From Ornithinibacillus gellani (GTDB lineage: Bacteria; Bacillota; Bacilli; Bacillales; Amphibacillaceae), in NCBI RefSeq assembly GCF_003730295.1, contig NZ_QTSZ01000029.1:1-64000 (forward strand): a stretch of DNA of 64,000 nucleotides, written 5' to 3'. Made by a program: the position numbers and the translations under genes. A model generated the notes under the pieces. The model made no database searches and was not told the origin of the DNA. It saw only the letters and a program-made list of their open reading frames with translations. Of this stretch, positions 1 to 8,822 are shown piece after piece (position 1 is the first letter of the stretch; every line of letters begins with the position of its first letter).

Positions 1-452
1 GTGCAGATTTGGCAGAGGACGGTTCCTATTCCAAGCGTATTCTATTGGATAATGGAGAGAATGTGATTGAAGTAACAGCCTATGATCTCGCAGGTAATTC
101 TACAACCCAGAGCGTCACATTGGATGTACAATTTGATGCACCAGAGATTGAAAATCTAACACCTGCTGAAGATTTACAGCTCAAAAAAGGTGAAACAGTA
201 GCGATTGAATTTGATAGTGAGCCTGGATTAACAGCAACATATGTTATCCACATGCCATTAACCAACCAGTTGACTAATGCTACAGAATTGCCATTACTTG
301 AGGTATCACCTGGCCATTATGTTGGCTACTGGACTGCTACCTCCAATGTAAAAGCAGAAGGTGCGGTAATCGAAGTAATTGCCAAGGATGTTTATGGTAA
401 TGAAACCCGCGCACGTGCAGCTGGAAAACTATTCATCAATATGGATGAATAA
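1..452 (+). CDS. C-terminal part of a secreted Ig-like-domain protein (5' end outside window)
   Basis: The reading frame is open from the first base and ends at TAA 450-452, so only about 149 C-terminal residues are seen. The first part has the bacterial Ig-like signature ENVIEVTAYDLAGN; a second beta-rich module follows and ends with DVYGNETRARAAGKLF. Such tandem Ig/Fn3-like modules close large secreted or wall-bound proteins, often S8 subtilisin-type proteases of the Vpr/bacillopeptidase F type. No catalytic residues lie in the window, so the enzyme identity is inference. No LPXTG anchor is visible. A strong hairpin follows at 522-560. Confidence 0.6.
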   Translation, partial: ADLAEDGSYSKRILLDNGENVIEVTAYDLAGNSTTQSVTLDVQFDAPEIENLTPAEDLQLKKGETVAIEFDSEPGLTATYVIHMPLTNQLTNATELPLLEVSPGHYVGYWTATSNVKAEGAVIEVIAKDVYGNETRARAAGKLFINMDE

Positions 453-490
453 GAAATGAATCTAGAGCTTTTGTAGTAATATAGATGAAT

Positions 491-570
491 AGTCTAAGAC
501 AAAAGCCAGTGAAACACAACAAAAAGAGTACCAGTGAATGAATTTTACTGGTACTCTTTTTCATTTTATT
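491..570 (+). terminator. Terminator-like hairpin, repeat family C copy 1
   Basis: A perfect 14-bp stem (522-535 with 547-560, arms rich in A then T) follows the Ig-domain gene and runs into a T-rich tract, so it should end that transcript. The flanking sequence from about 491 (…GACAAAAGCCAGTGAAACAC…) is closely matched at 51372-51456 after ptsI, which makes this a dispersed terminator-like repeat. Confidence 0.75.
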
Positions 571-571
571 G

Positions 572-652
572 GATCTACACCGTCTCTCCATCAATCTACT
601 CCGCGTTCTACGGGCGGCCTCAACCAATATAGAAAGAAAGAATTTTACTGTA
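572..652. repeat. Dispersed repeat family B, partial copy 1
   Basis: The stretch containing TCTACTCCGCGTTCTACG and GGCCTCAACCAA resembles 19511-19560 (TCTACTCTGCGTTCCACAAG, GACCTCAATCAA). It lies directly between family C copy 1 and the end of the lipoprotein gene, and it lacks the right half seen in copy 2. Confidence 0.55.
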
Positions 653-658
653 TATATT

Positions 659-1966
659 TTAAAGTTCTAATTGTTCAGCTAAGAATGCGTTTAGTGCTTT
701 CACAAATTCAGGCGCCAATGGTAACGAAGGATTGGTATACGTAGCTAAATTACCTTGCCGATCTGTGGGAGCAATTTTCAAAATATGATTCATATCATCG
801 ACGATTTGAAGCTGTGTATGTTCATTCGCCTTTTGTAGAAGTTTGGCATCCTCAACTGGGACTTGCAAATCATTCGTTCCATTTATCAGTAATATTGGTA
901 CTTGCAGCTTAGCAATCTCCACGACTGGATCATACTCCATCCAAGACATCAAAAACGGTTGGACTGATGGACGAAATAACGCTTGTAACTCTTTACTTAT
1001 TTGCTCCACCTGTTTTCCCTGTTTCATTTGAGCTAAAATTGTTTTGCTTTCTTCAAGCAGTTTATCTGAGAGCTGTTCTTCCAATTGTCCTTCCAGCACA
1101 GCATCTAATGTTTTTCCCGCTCCTGCAACAGAAATAAAAACATCCACTTTTGATTGCTGTGCGGCTAAAATTCCAACAAGCGAACCTTGACTATGTCCAA
1201 TCACACCAAACCGACTAAATCTATCATCTGTTTTCAATTCATCTATCCAATTAATAGCATCCTGTACAAAATCATCTAGTGTAAGATCCTCCTCATCAAT
1301 CACAGCTTTCATGTTTTTACCTGCACCACGTTTGTCATAGCGCAGACTTGCGACTCCATTTTCTGCAAGCTCTTCCGCAACCATTTTCAGACTATCATTT
1401 GTCATCCCTTGACTATTTCCATTACGATCTGTTGGACCGGAACCTGGTATAATGAGCAGCACAGGGAAAGGCCCCTCTCCTTTTGGAAGTGCCAATTCAC
1501 CGGTTATTTCCCCATGATTTGTCTGGATAGTTAGAAACTCGCCTTCTTTCTCATCACCAACTGTTTCATCATCTTTCTTTAATTGAAACGGAAAGGTTTG
1601 TCCATTTTGATGAAAGCTGCCTGAAATTTCATTTGCAGCGGTCGTACCGTCAAATGTCATCTCCTGCCCTTGAATGGATAGCTTTAAAAACAACTTTTCC
1701 TCTTCTTGTGTTACTTTTTCAAAAGGATAAGACTCTATGCCTTGTGCAGGTATATCTATCGTGGCCGAAATGGATTCCCCTGCTTCAAAGGTAATCATAA
1801 TCGGAAGCGGCATATTCGGTATTTCTATCTTACCTGACCATTTGCCGGTCAATTGAGCTTCTTCACCCATCTTTTCATCTTCCCCTTTATGGTCATCCTT
1901 ACATCCAACAATCATAATCGTAGCTAATAATAATATCATTGCTAACCAAAATGTTTTTCGTCGCAA
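659..1966 (-). CDS. Alpha/beta-hydrolase lipoprotein
   Basis: A 435-residue protein. The N-terminus is a lipoprotein signal peptide with lipobox IVGC, so it should be membrane-anchored outside the cell. Residues about 30-140 form a beta-rich domain (LTGKWSGKIEI…), and the rest is an alpha/beta hydrolase fold with the oxyanion region IIPGSGPTDRNG, nucleophile motif GHSQGS, an acid in NGTNDLQVP and a His in DDMNHILK. This arrangement matches DUF3887/serine aminopeptidase-type esterases. The TTG at 1966 is preferred to the in-frame GTG at 1993 because AGAGGAG (1974-1981) lies 7 bases before it. The substrate is unknown. Confidence 0.8.
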   Translation of the reverse strand: MRRKTFWLAMILLLATIMIVGCKDDHKGEDEKMGEEAQLTGKWSGKIEIPNMPLPIMITFEAGESISATIDIPAQGIESYPFEKVTQEEEKLFLKLSIQGQEMTFDGTTAANEISGSFHQNGQTFPFQLKKDDETVGDEKEGEFLTIQTNHGEITGELALPKGEGPFPVLLIIPGSGPTDRNGNSQGMTNDSLKMVAEELAENGVASLRYDKRGAGKNMKAVIDEEDLTLDDFVQDAINWIDELKTDDRFSRFGVIGHSQGSLVGILAAQQSKVDVFISVAGAGKTLDAVLEGQLEEQLSDKLLEESKTILAQMKQGKQVEQISKELQALFRPSVQPFLMSWMEYDPVVEIAKLQVPILLINGTNDLQVPVEDAKLLQKANEHTQLQIVDDMNHILKIAPTDRQGNLATYTNPSLPLAPEFVKALNAFLAEQLEL

Positions 1967-2035
1967 CTTGATGCTCCTCTCTATACCATTCACCTATCCC
2001 ATACGATACACATGATAAAAAGTTTCAATATAAAT

Positions 2036-2064
2036 AAGCAAGACGCCGCATTGGCATCTTGCTT
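2036..2064 (-). terminator. Rho-independent terminator
   Basis: A 12-bp stem with one mismatch (2036-2047 with 2053-2064), followed on the minus strand by a T-rich tract, lies just after the small zinc-finger gene. It should end the aconitase/zinc-finger transcript. Confidence 0.7.
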
Positions 2065-2067
2065 GTA

Positions 2068-2244
2068 TTAATCTAACAATCGATTGTTTTCATCTACTTC
2101 CATAATTCGTACATTCCGATTGGATGCTACCCTATTTTCAATCCCATTACCATGACATACACTACAGGTGTACTGCCATCCTTCATCGTCCGACAGCATA
2201 CCTGTACCATGACATGCTCTACAAGCAATTTTTCTCACGGTCAT
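2068..2244 (-). CDS. Small CxxCxGxG zinc-finger protein (YuiA-like)
   Basis: A 58-residue protein with two DnaJ-type zinc-binding motifs, CRACHGTG and CSVCHGNG, spaced about 22 residues apart, and an acidic tail. ATG 2244 is preceded by a perfect AGGAGGT (2251-2257). Similar small proteins in bacilli are annotated YuiA-like; the function is unknown, and binding of one Zn is the usual inference for paired CxxC motifs. It starts 11 bases after the aconitase stop codon and is probably co-transcribed with it. Confidence 0.75.
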   Translation of the reverse strand: MTVRKIACRACHGTGMLSDDEGWQYTCSVCHGNGIENRVASNRNVRIMEVDENNRLLD

Positions 2245-2255
2245 TATGTTACCTC

Positions 2256-4199
2256 CTATACACGTGACTTGGCCCAATTAATGATTCCACCATATTTCAT
2301 AATATCTTGTTGACGTGCTGATAATGCATGTTCAACCTCGATTTCAAGCCCTTTATTTTTAATCGTTATACGAAATGGCTCGTTCTTACGAATGTGATGC
2401 TGTAAATTGGTCAGGACCAAAATATCACCCTGTTCCAACAGGTCATAATCTGTTTCATTTACAAAAGTAATTGGTAATATACCGAAGTTCACCAAGTTTT
2501 GCCAATGAATTCTCGCAAAATCTTTTACAAGCGCTACGCGAAGACCAAGAAACCGCGGTGCTAATGCTGCATGCTCTCGGCTGGATCCCTGTCCATAATT
2601 ATAACCTGCAACGATTGCATGACCACCGTTTTCTACGATAGCTTGTGCCCGGTCATAGTAGGTTTCATCAATGATTTCAAAGGAAAATTTACTGATTTCC
2701 GGTAAATTACTGCGAAACGGCAATACCCTTGCACCGCCGGCTAGAATTTCATCCGTTGAAATATTATCCCCCATTTTTAATAAAATAGGAATTTCCATCG
2801 TGTCATGCATGTGATCCATATCTGGGATGGATGCGATATTTGGACCCTTTTCAAGCTTCACCTGCTTCGCTTCTTGCAATGGAAGTGGAGATTCCAACAA
2901 TTGTTCGTCAACGGTCGGCTTTACTGGATCCTTGATTTCTGGATATGTCATAGTTAGTGTACTTGGGTCGGTTATTTCACCCATTAATGCGGAAACAGCA
3001 GCAGTTTCTGGACTACAAAGGAATACACTATCCTCCCTGGTTCCTGATCGACCTGGAAAATTTCTAGGGGTTGTTCGCAAACTATTTCTTCCGGTTGCAG
3101 GTGCTTGACCCATTCCGATACAGCCATTACAACCTGCTTGATGCAAACGTGCTCCCGCTTGTAGTAAATTTGCAATGTGTCCTTCCTTCACTAAATCTGT
3201 AAGCATCTGGCGCGAAGTCGGATTGACATCAAGCGATACCCCATCAGCCACTTTTTTATCTTTCATCATTTCCGCAACAATTGCAAAATCTCGAAATCCT
3301 GGATTTGCTGAAGAACCAATATATGCCTGATAAATTGGTGTTCCAACTAAATCCTTAACAGACACAACATTCCCAGGACTAGATGGTTTCGCAATAAGCG
3401 GTTCCAATTCCGATAAATTCAATTCTTCATTTATATCATACGTTGCTCCATCATCTGCCAATAATTCAAGCCAATCAGATGCACGATTTTGTTCCGTTAA
3501 AAAGCGCTTTATCTCCCCATCTGATGGAAAAACAGTACCAGTTGCCCCGAGCTCTGCCCCCATATTTGCAATTACATGACGATCCATTGCACGAAGATTG
3601 GCAACACCTGGCCCATAGTACTCAATGACCTTCCCAACGCCTCCTTTTACATCATGACGACGAAGCAATTCCAATATAACATCCTTTGCGCTAACCCAAT
3701 CTGGTAATTCCCCAGTTAACTTCACACCCCAGACCTGTGGCATTTTCACATGAAAAGGTTCTCCAGCAATGGCTAGTGCTACATCAATTCCACCCGCTCC
3801 CATTGCAAGCATGCCCATACAGCCATTGGCACAGGTGTGACTATCTGAACCAAGCAACGTTTTTCCAGGTTTTGCAAGGCGCTGCATATGCACAGGATGA
3901 CTAACCCCATTACCCGGACGACTATAATAGAGACCAAATCGTTTCGCGGCACTTTCTAAAAATAAATGATCGTCCGGATTCTTGCTATCCTGTTGGATCA
4001 AATTATGATCCACATATTGTGCGGATGCCTCTGTTTTTGCAATATCCAATCCCATTGCTTCCAGCTCCAGCATGACCAATGTACCTGTTGCATCCTGGGT
4101 TAAGGTTTGATCAATGGTCAATGCAATTTCTTCCCCGGGTATCATTTCACCTGATACCAAATGATTCTTTATTAATTTCTGGGTGACGTTTAAAGCCAT
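2256..4199 (-). CDS. Aconitate hydratase, short form
   Basis: A 647-residue aconitase-family enzyme, which would interconvert citrate and isocitrate with a [4Fe-4S] cluster. Visible family motifs are GSDSHTCANG (cluster Cys and active-site region), the CNGCIGMG pair of cluster cysteines, and in the C-terminal swivel domain GYNYGQGSSREHAA. It is much shorter than the ~900-residue CitB/AcnA of bacilli and resembles the ~640-residue aconitases of clostridia and some Bacillaceae. ATG 4199 has GAGGAGGG upstream. Whether it is the cell's main aconitase or a second one cannot be told from here. Related hydro-lyases such as homoaconitase are less likely alternatives. Confidence 0.85.
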   Translation of the reverse strand: MALNVTQKLIKNHLVSGEMIPGEEIALTIDQTLTQDATGTLVMLELEAMGLDIAKTEASAQYVDHNLIQQDSKNPDDHLFLESAAKRFGLYYSRPGNGVSHPVHMQRLAKPGKTLLGSDSHTCANGCMGMLAMGAGGIDVALAIAGEPFHVKMPQVWGVKLTGELPDWVSAKDVILELLRRHDVKGGVGKVIEYYGPGVANLRAMDRHVIANMGAELGATGTVFPSDGEIKRFLTEQNRASDWLELLADDGATYDINEELNLSELEPLIAKPSSPGNVVSVKDLVGTPIYQAYIGSSANPGFRDFAIVAEMMKDKKVADGVSLDVNPTSRQMLTDLVKEGHIANLLQAGARLHQAGCNGCIGMGQAPATGRNSLRTTPRNFPGRSGTREDSVFLCSPETAAVSALMGEITDPSTLTMTYPEIKDPVKPTVDEQLLESPLPLQEAKQVKLEKGPNIASIPDMDHMHDTMEIPILLKMGDNISTDEILAGGARVLPFRSNLPEISKFSFEIIDETYYDRAQAIVENGGHAIVAGYNYGQGSSREHAALAPRFLGLRVALVKDFARIHWQNLVNFGILPITFVNETDYDLLEQGDILVLTNLQHHIRKNEPFRITIKNKGLEIEVEHALSARQQDIMKYGGIINWAKSRV

Positions 4200-4337
4200 G
4201 TATGTTTCCCTCCTCGAAACTTTTCCATCCATTAAAGCTAGTATATGAACGATTCCCAATTATTATTAGAAAGCGATTCTTCCTCCCTAATGATTGTTTC
4301 ATGCACTTTTTGTATCTTTTCCCGTAAAAGAAAATAA

Positions 4338-4363
4338 AACACCCCTAATCATTTAGAAGTGTT
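4338..4363 (-). terminator. Rho-independent terminator of the moxR operon
   Basis: An 11-bp stem with G-U pairs (4338-4348 with 4353-4363) is followed on the minus strand by TTTTATTTTC. It lies after the DUF4129 gene, whose stop is at 4379. Confidence 0.7.
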
Positions 4364-4378
4364 GTATTTTAACCTGAT

Positions 4379-5557
4379 TTAATTTAGACAGACCTGTTTG
4401 GCACGCTTTAATTCTTCCTTTAATATTTGCAGTTCTTCATCAGTAATGTCCTGTTCCCCGTATCGAACGCGCTCATATAAATCCATATTCGCATGAATCC
4501 CAACTCGTTCAAACCATTCCTCAATGGTTTCTGAGTGCTTTCTTCCAAGCTGATGCTTGGCAAAGGTTCGTTCAAATTGCTGAACAAGCCTTCGTGCCGG
4601 ATGCATGGGACGGTATAATTTATTCCATTGATTGCTAAAAAAATGATTACCTTTTTTTCGCTTTTCGATGTCTTCAAAATGAACGACATCCAGGGGATCA
4701 GCTTTGGAATCTATTTGTGAAAAAGCATTTTTTCGCAAACGATAGATGACCACTGCAATGATTGTAATAACAGCAATAATTAATAAAATATAGAGGAACT
4801 GATTTTCATTTCCATCCATCATCTCAAAGGTTTCCTCTTTATCTATTTCTTCATCGCCAAAATCTGAAATAGGTACGTCTGGAAGTTCCAACGGCTTTAT
4901 TTTAATAAAACTTAAATGCTTTCCGAGAAAAGTCATGACATTGGAAAATAAATAAATGATGCCATACCAAACCGTCATCAAAGTATGCCGAATGGTGTCA
5001 AATAATAAATAAAAAACAACTGCACCAAACGCAGGTATACCACATAATGCAATAAGCTGTCGCCATTTGAACTGCTTACGATCCTGTTTATTCACCATGA
5101 ACAAATGACTCAAAAAGTTGCCGATGATGATTAATAAAAATTGCAAGAACGGAAATATCATTATCCAAGTTTGTTGTACCATGATTAAGGCGAATACTGT
5201 CAAGCATAAGGTAAGCATCAAATAAATATTTTGTCTGTTCACAATTTCTGTTTTACGAATGCGAATGTATCGTAATGGAAGCACCACTGAAAATAAAACA
5301 ATGAGCTCCACTGGATAAGCAAATAAATAAAACACCAATCCCAGTATAGGAATGATCAATAAATAATAAATATATTGATTTGTTCTCCGTGTAAGCTGAT
5401 CCAATAAAAAACAAGCGAATACCGCAATAACCAAATAACTCCAATACGGGATGCTTTCAAAAAAATACGTACTAAATGGCAATACGATAAGGAAAATAAG
5501 GATTGCTTCACTTAAAAAATGATATGCATAGGATATACTAGGATGAGCGATTAACAT
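4379..5557 (-). CDS. Multi-pass membrane protein with C-terminal DUF4129-like domain
   Basis: 392 residues. About six hydrophobic segments occupy residues 10-190, then an extracytoplasmic-looking acidic stretch, one more membrane helix (FLYILLIIAVITIIAVVIY), and a soluble C-terminus rich in WF..VG and YE..RYG motifs, as in DUF4129 domains. It is the third gene of a MoxR-DUF58-membrane protein set, the position held in B. subtilis by yebA, whose ~740-residue product has a transglutaminase core in the middle. No Cys-His-Asp transglutaminase motif is present here, so the protein looks like the YebA scaffold without the catalytic domain. It overlaps the DUF58 gene by 20 bases; ATG 5557 has AAGGTGGG upstream. 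Confidence 0.7.
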   Translation of the reverse strand: MLIAHPSISYAYHFLSEAILIFLIVLPFSTYFFESIPYWSYLVIAVFACFLLDQLTRRTNQYIYYLLIIPILGLVFYLFAYPVELIVLFSVVLPLRYIRIRKTEIVNRQNIYLMLTLCLTVFALIMVQQTWIMIFPFLQFLLIIIGNFLSHLFMVNKQDRKQFKWRQLIALCGIPAFGAVVFYLLFDTIRHTLMTVWYGIIYLFSNVMTFLGKHLSFIKIKPLELPDVPISDFGDEEIDKEETFEMMDGNENQFLYILLIIAVITIIAVVIYRLRKNAFSQIDSKADPLDVVHFEDIEKRKKGNHFFSNQWNKLYRPMHPARRLVQQFERTFAKHQLGRKHSETIEEWFERVGIHANMDLYERVRYGEQDITDEELQILKEELKRAKQVCLN

Positions 5558-6761
5558 GTTCTTGCCCACCTTTCCATGCTTGTAACAACGCACCCTTTGT
5601 ACCAGAAGTTACATAAAACAGTGAAGATTGAGGTACACGCCAACGTCGCAAAATAGCAGCTGTATTTGCTGGTATGTCACCAATAAAAATGATCGTTTTT
5701 TGTCTATCAAAACGGGTACCAATGCGATGCAGCATTTCAGAAAACGAAAGTGTGATTGCTATATTTGGAATTCGGGCGAGCATTTCAAGTACGTGTGCAT
5801 AATGAGACCGCCCCGCTCCTTCCGGCATATGAATAAATGGAACATTCCCAGGGCGTCTTACATTAATAAATAACTCAAAAGGAATTTCCTGTTTAGCAGC
5901 TTCCTTACATAAATATGCCGTGTAAGAAATGAGATCCTCCACTTCTTGTCCCAGTTTTCTAAAAGATTCAGCATTCGTGGATCTTACATTTAAGATAAAC
6001 ACAAAGGATCGATCCATTACCTTTTCGTATTCATTCGTTTGTAAATGCTGCGACTTTGCAGAGGCCTTCCAATTTACACGATGGAATGGATCAGTAGGCT
6101 GATAATCTCTAATTCCCATTAAACTTTGCACATCTTCAAATGGCGAATGGCGGGTACGACCGTCGCCTGGCATCATTTGAGCTACCGCGTCCAAACCTGT
6201 TACAGGTAACAACTTCGGGTAAACAATTACTTCTTTTTTATACGTACGATCCAATCGCAGTGTTGTTGTATGAAAATGAAACAAATGCGGAAATCGAATC
6301 TGCAAATTTTTAATCCGTGAAATGCCTCTTGTTTTAGCGGTAATTGGAATGTTGATCATGGTCTTTTTACGACGCATCATCGTCAATGGAAAATGTATCT
6401 CCATCCACTGTTTTTCACGTACCCGTATCCTTTCATCTGTATCTACCGCGTTTCCAATTTTTAAAAATAGCTCTCCATTAATAATTGGAAACATAGATTG
6501 ATTTTCAAACTCTATGCACAGTGAGCTTGTCTCCCCCGGAAATAATCGAATGATTTCCCGCTCATTTTTTAGACCAATTTGATGAACAAGTCGTTTATCA
6601 TACCATTTAAAAATCAACAGATAGATGATAAACAACCCAACACCAAGAAATGCAATGCTTAGCTTTGCAAAAAGACCAATTGCAAAAAATAAAATAATTG
6701 CGATGAGGAGACTATCAACTACTTTTACTGTTTCCAGTTCAAAGTCTCGTTGCCAAATCAT
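5538..6761 (-). CDS. DUF58 domain protein (YeaD-like)
   Basis: 407 residues. Two membrane helices lie near residues 15-55, followed by a beta-rich region and a conserved DUF58/vWA-like block with the signature GIRDYQPTDPFHRVNWKASA. The DUF58 family partners with MoxR AAA+ ATPases, and the pair is thought to act in assembly or activation of protein complexes; the client is unknown. The ATG overlaps the moxR stop codon (ATGA), which indicates translational coupling. Confidence 0.85.
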   Translation of the reverse strand: MIWQRDFELETVKVVDSLLIAIILFFAIGLFAKLSIAFLGVGLFIIYLLIFKWYDKRLVHQIGLKNEREIIRLFPGETSSLCIEFENQSMFPIINGELFLKIGNAVDTDERIRVREKQWMEIHFPLTMMRRKKTMINIPITAKTRGISRIKNLQIRFPHLFHFHTTTLRLDRTYKKEVIVYPKLLPVTGLDAVAQMMPGDGRTRHSPFEDVQSLMGIRDYQPTDPFHRVNWKASAKSQHLQTNEYEKVMDRSFVFILNVRSTNAESFRKLGQEVEDLISYTAYLCKEAAKQEIPFELFINVRRPGNVPFIHMPEGAGRSHYAHVLEMLARIPNIAITLSFSEMLHRIGTRFDRQKTIIFIGDIPANTAAILRRWRVPQSSLFYVTSGTKGALLQAWKGGQEHVNRSS

Positions 6762-7711
6762 CGTGCTGTAGCCCCTTCTTCAACAGGTACTGGGATAATA
6801 GCTAAAATTTCTTTGACCATTGCAGCAGCTGTCTTTTGCATCGATGCTTCCATGGATAAAATGAGGCGATGTTCGAACACATATGGGGCAAGCTGCTTCA
6901 CATCCTCTGGCGTAACATAATCCCTACCTAATAAAAAGGCTTTCGCTTGGCACGCCCGCATCAATGCAAGCATCCCACGTGGACTAATACCCAACTCTAC
7001 ACTTTCATGCTCCCGTGTGGCATGCACAAGCTGCAACATATAATCCGTTACAACGTCACTTAATCGAACTTGCCTTACTTCGTCCTGTAAATCCGTAATG
7101 GTATCCCGTTGTAAACAAGGCTGCATTTCTTGATATGGATCATTTGATTGATATGTACGTAAGATTTTCTTTTCTTCTGTTAGGGCAGGATAACCTAAAT
7201 CAATTTTAAATAAAAAACGATCCAGCTGCGCCTCTGGAAGTGGAAAGGTACCATAATTATTTTCGACTGGATTTTGAGTTGCAATTACCATAAATGGGGA
7301 ATCAATCGCTACTGTTTCTCCATCTATTGTAGCTTGATGTTCTTCCATTACTTCAAGCAAACTTGATTGTGTTTTCGGAGTCGCACGATTGATCTCATCG
7401 GCTAGCAATACATTCGCTAAAACGGGACCAATCCGCAATTCAAATTCCTGTGTTTTTAGATTAAAATAACGAATCCCTGTCACATCACTTGGTAACACAT
7501 CTGGTGTAAATTGAACACGGCTGAAGGTACTATCCATCACCTTTGCAAAGCTCTTGGCTAGCTTCGTTTTACCAGTACCAGGAACACTTTCCAATAGGAC
7601 ATGTCCTTGTGCAAGCAATGCCACGAATAACAGGTCAATTGCCTCATCTTTACCAATTATTACTTCCTTTAATGCTTGTTTTGCTTGCTCTATTTTTTCA
7701 ATGTTTGACAA
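6758..7711 (-). CDS. MoxR family AAA+ ATPase (YeaC-like)
   Basis: 317 residues, normal for the family. Walker A is ESVPGTGKTKLAKS, Walker B is LLADEINRA, sensor 1 is VIATQNPVENNYGTFPLPEAQLDRF, and the C-terminal lid carries GISPRGMLALMRACQA. MoxR ATPases act as chaperone-like remodelers together with DUF58/vWA proteins encoded next door. The longer open frame to 7813 is rejected because TTG 7711 has AGGGGGAG just upstream. First gene of a three-gene operon. Confidence 0.88.
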   Translation of the reverse strand: MSNIEKIEQAKQALKEVIIGKDEAIDLLFVALLAQGHVLLESVPGTGKTKLAKSFAKVMDSTFSRVQFTPDVLPSDVTGIRYFNLKTQEFELRIGPVLANVLLADEINRATPKTQSSLLEVMEEHQATIDGETVAIDSPFMVIATQNPVENNYGTFPLPEAQLDRFLFKIDLGYPALTEEKKILRTYQSNDPYQEMQPCLQRDTITDLQDEVRQVRLSDVVTDYMLQLVHATREHESVELGISPRGMLALMRACQAKAFLLGRDYVTPEDVKQLAPYVFEHRLILSMEASMQKTAAAMVKEILAIIPVPVEEGATAR

Positions 7712-7862
7712 GCTTACTCCCCCTATCCTATTCACGCTATAAATATTTTTCTTAATTGTAACACATTTTATAAAATCTGATAATAAAGCATATGTAATCG
7801 AGACGATGTACATCGTGTAAAATAAACTCCAAATGATATGCTTTGTCGATAAAAAATATAAA

Positions 7863-7890
7863 AGTCGTTATCTACTGGTAGATAACGACT
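7863..7890 (-). terminator. Rho-independent terminator of the nitroreductase gene
   Basis: A perfect 13-bp stem (7863-7875 with 7878-7890) is followed on the minus strand by TTTTATATTTTTT. It starts 18 bases after the nitroreductase stop codon. Confidence 0.85.
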
Positions 7891-7907
7891 CTCTATCATT
7901 CCCTTAT

Positions 7908-8486
7908 TTAAAAACGTCCTTCAGATGTAAATTCATCAATTGCTTTTCGGCCGGATGGTATCTCCCGTTCACGTAAATCTTCAGGAAGTGATGCTGTTTC
8001 ACCATGATAACCAACAGCGACGATTGCGTGAAGCTCGTAGTTCTCCGGAATATCCAGTAATTGTTTCGCTTGTTCACGATCAAAGCCACCCATCGCATGG
8101 GTTACAAGCCCCTTTCGTGCTGCCTCCAATGCCAAAAAACCCCAAGCTGTACCGGTATCAAATGCATGGGCAATATTATAGCCTCCAAATCGCTCTGCAT
8201 CGATTTTAGACATAACAGCTACGAGCACTGGCGCTTCCTTACACCAGCGCGCATTATTTGGATTAATAAACTGTAAAAATGTATCACGATCCGCCTCTGT
8301 CCTTGCATAAATGAAATGCCATGGTTGAATATTCGCTGCTGACGGTGCCCATCTTGCTGCTTCAAAAACACTATATAGTACCGATTCAGGAACCTCTTGA
8401 TTAGAAAATGCTCTTGGTGACCAGCGTGCAACATGAATCGGATCAATTTCATGCATGGCTTGTCTAAGTTCTTTTATATCTTTCAT
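7908..8486 (-). CDS. Nitroreductase family protein
   Basis: 192 residues. The FMN-binding N-terminal signature reads ARWSPRAFSNQEVPE…ARWAPSAANIQPWHF, and the C-terminal half has GFLALEAARKGLVTHAMGGFD, typical of NfsA/FRP-like flavoproteins. Such enzymes reduce nitro compounds, quinones or other electrophiles with NAD(P)H; the substrate cannot be read from sequence. ATG 8486 has TAGGAGGAAT upstream. The gene stands alone, with its own terminator. A second, different nitroreductase lies at 51507-52082. Confidence 0.85.
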   Translation of the reverse strand: MKDIKELRQAMHEIDPIHVARWSPRAFSNQEVPESVLYSVFEAARWAPSAANIQPWHFIYARTEADRDTFLQFINPNNARWCKEAPVLVAVMSKIDAERFGGYNIAHAFDTGTAWGFLALEAARKGLVTHAMGGFDREQAKQLLDIPENYELHAIVAVGYHGETASLPEDLREREIPSGRKAIDEFTSEGRF

Positions 8487-8621
8487 TCGTATTCCTCCTA
8501 AAACTGATTGCAAAATTATCCACTATTTAGTATACAATCGCAAGTTACTTTTCACAACTGTTTTACAAATAGTAATAATGGATATAGTTTCAATCTAATC
8601 ATGTGTACAAACACCCGATCA

Positions 8622-8779
8622 AGTGAAATTTTAATAAGTAGGGATTTTCTACCTCCCCCACTGATTGTTAGTTAAACCAATCAGGCCTTTACTGGCTGTT
8701 GATCCCCCATTTACTATTCTTGTTTGCAACAAAAATTTTTGGAGTGGGGGGCTTACAGCAAGTTAATCTGTAATAAAAA
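8622..8779 (+). repeat. Dispersed repeat family A, copy 1
   Basis: Shares the family core: CCCCCACTGATTGTTAGTT, then CAATCAGGCCTTTACTGGCT, a CCCCCAT block, GTTTGCAACAAAAAT, and GTGGGGGGCTTACAG. The left end is degraded: the hairpin partner of CCCCCACTGATTG is missing. It occupies the space between two minus-strand genes and ends at the nlpC/P60 terminator. Confidence 0.75.
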
Positions 8780-8805
8780 TGGCCCCGGCAGATTTGCCAG
8801 AGCCA
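8780..8805 (-). terminator. Rho-independent terminator of the NlpC/P60 gene
   Basis: A GC-rich 11-bp stem (8780-8790 with 8795-8805) is followed on the minus strand by ATTTTTATT. It lies 17 bases after the endopeptidase stop codon. Confidence 0.85.
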
Positions 8806-8822
8806 TATCACATATATCGTTA

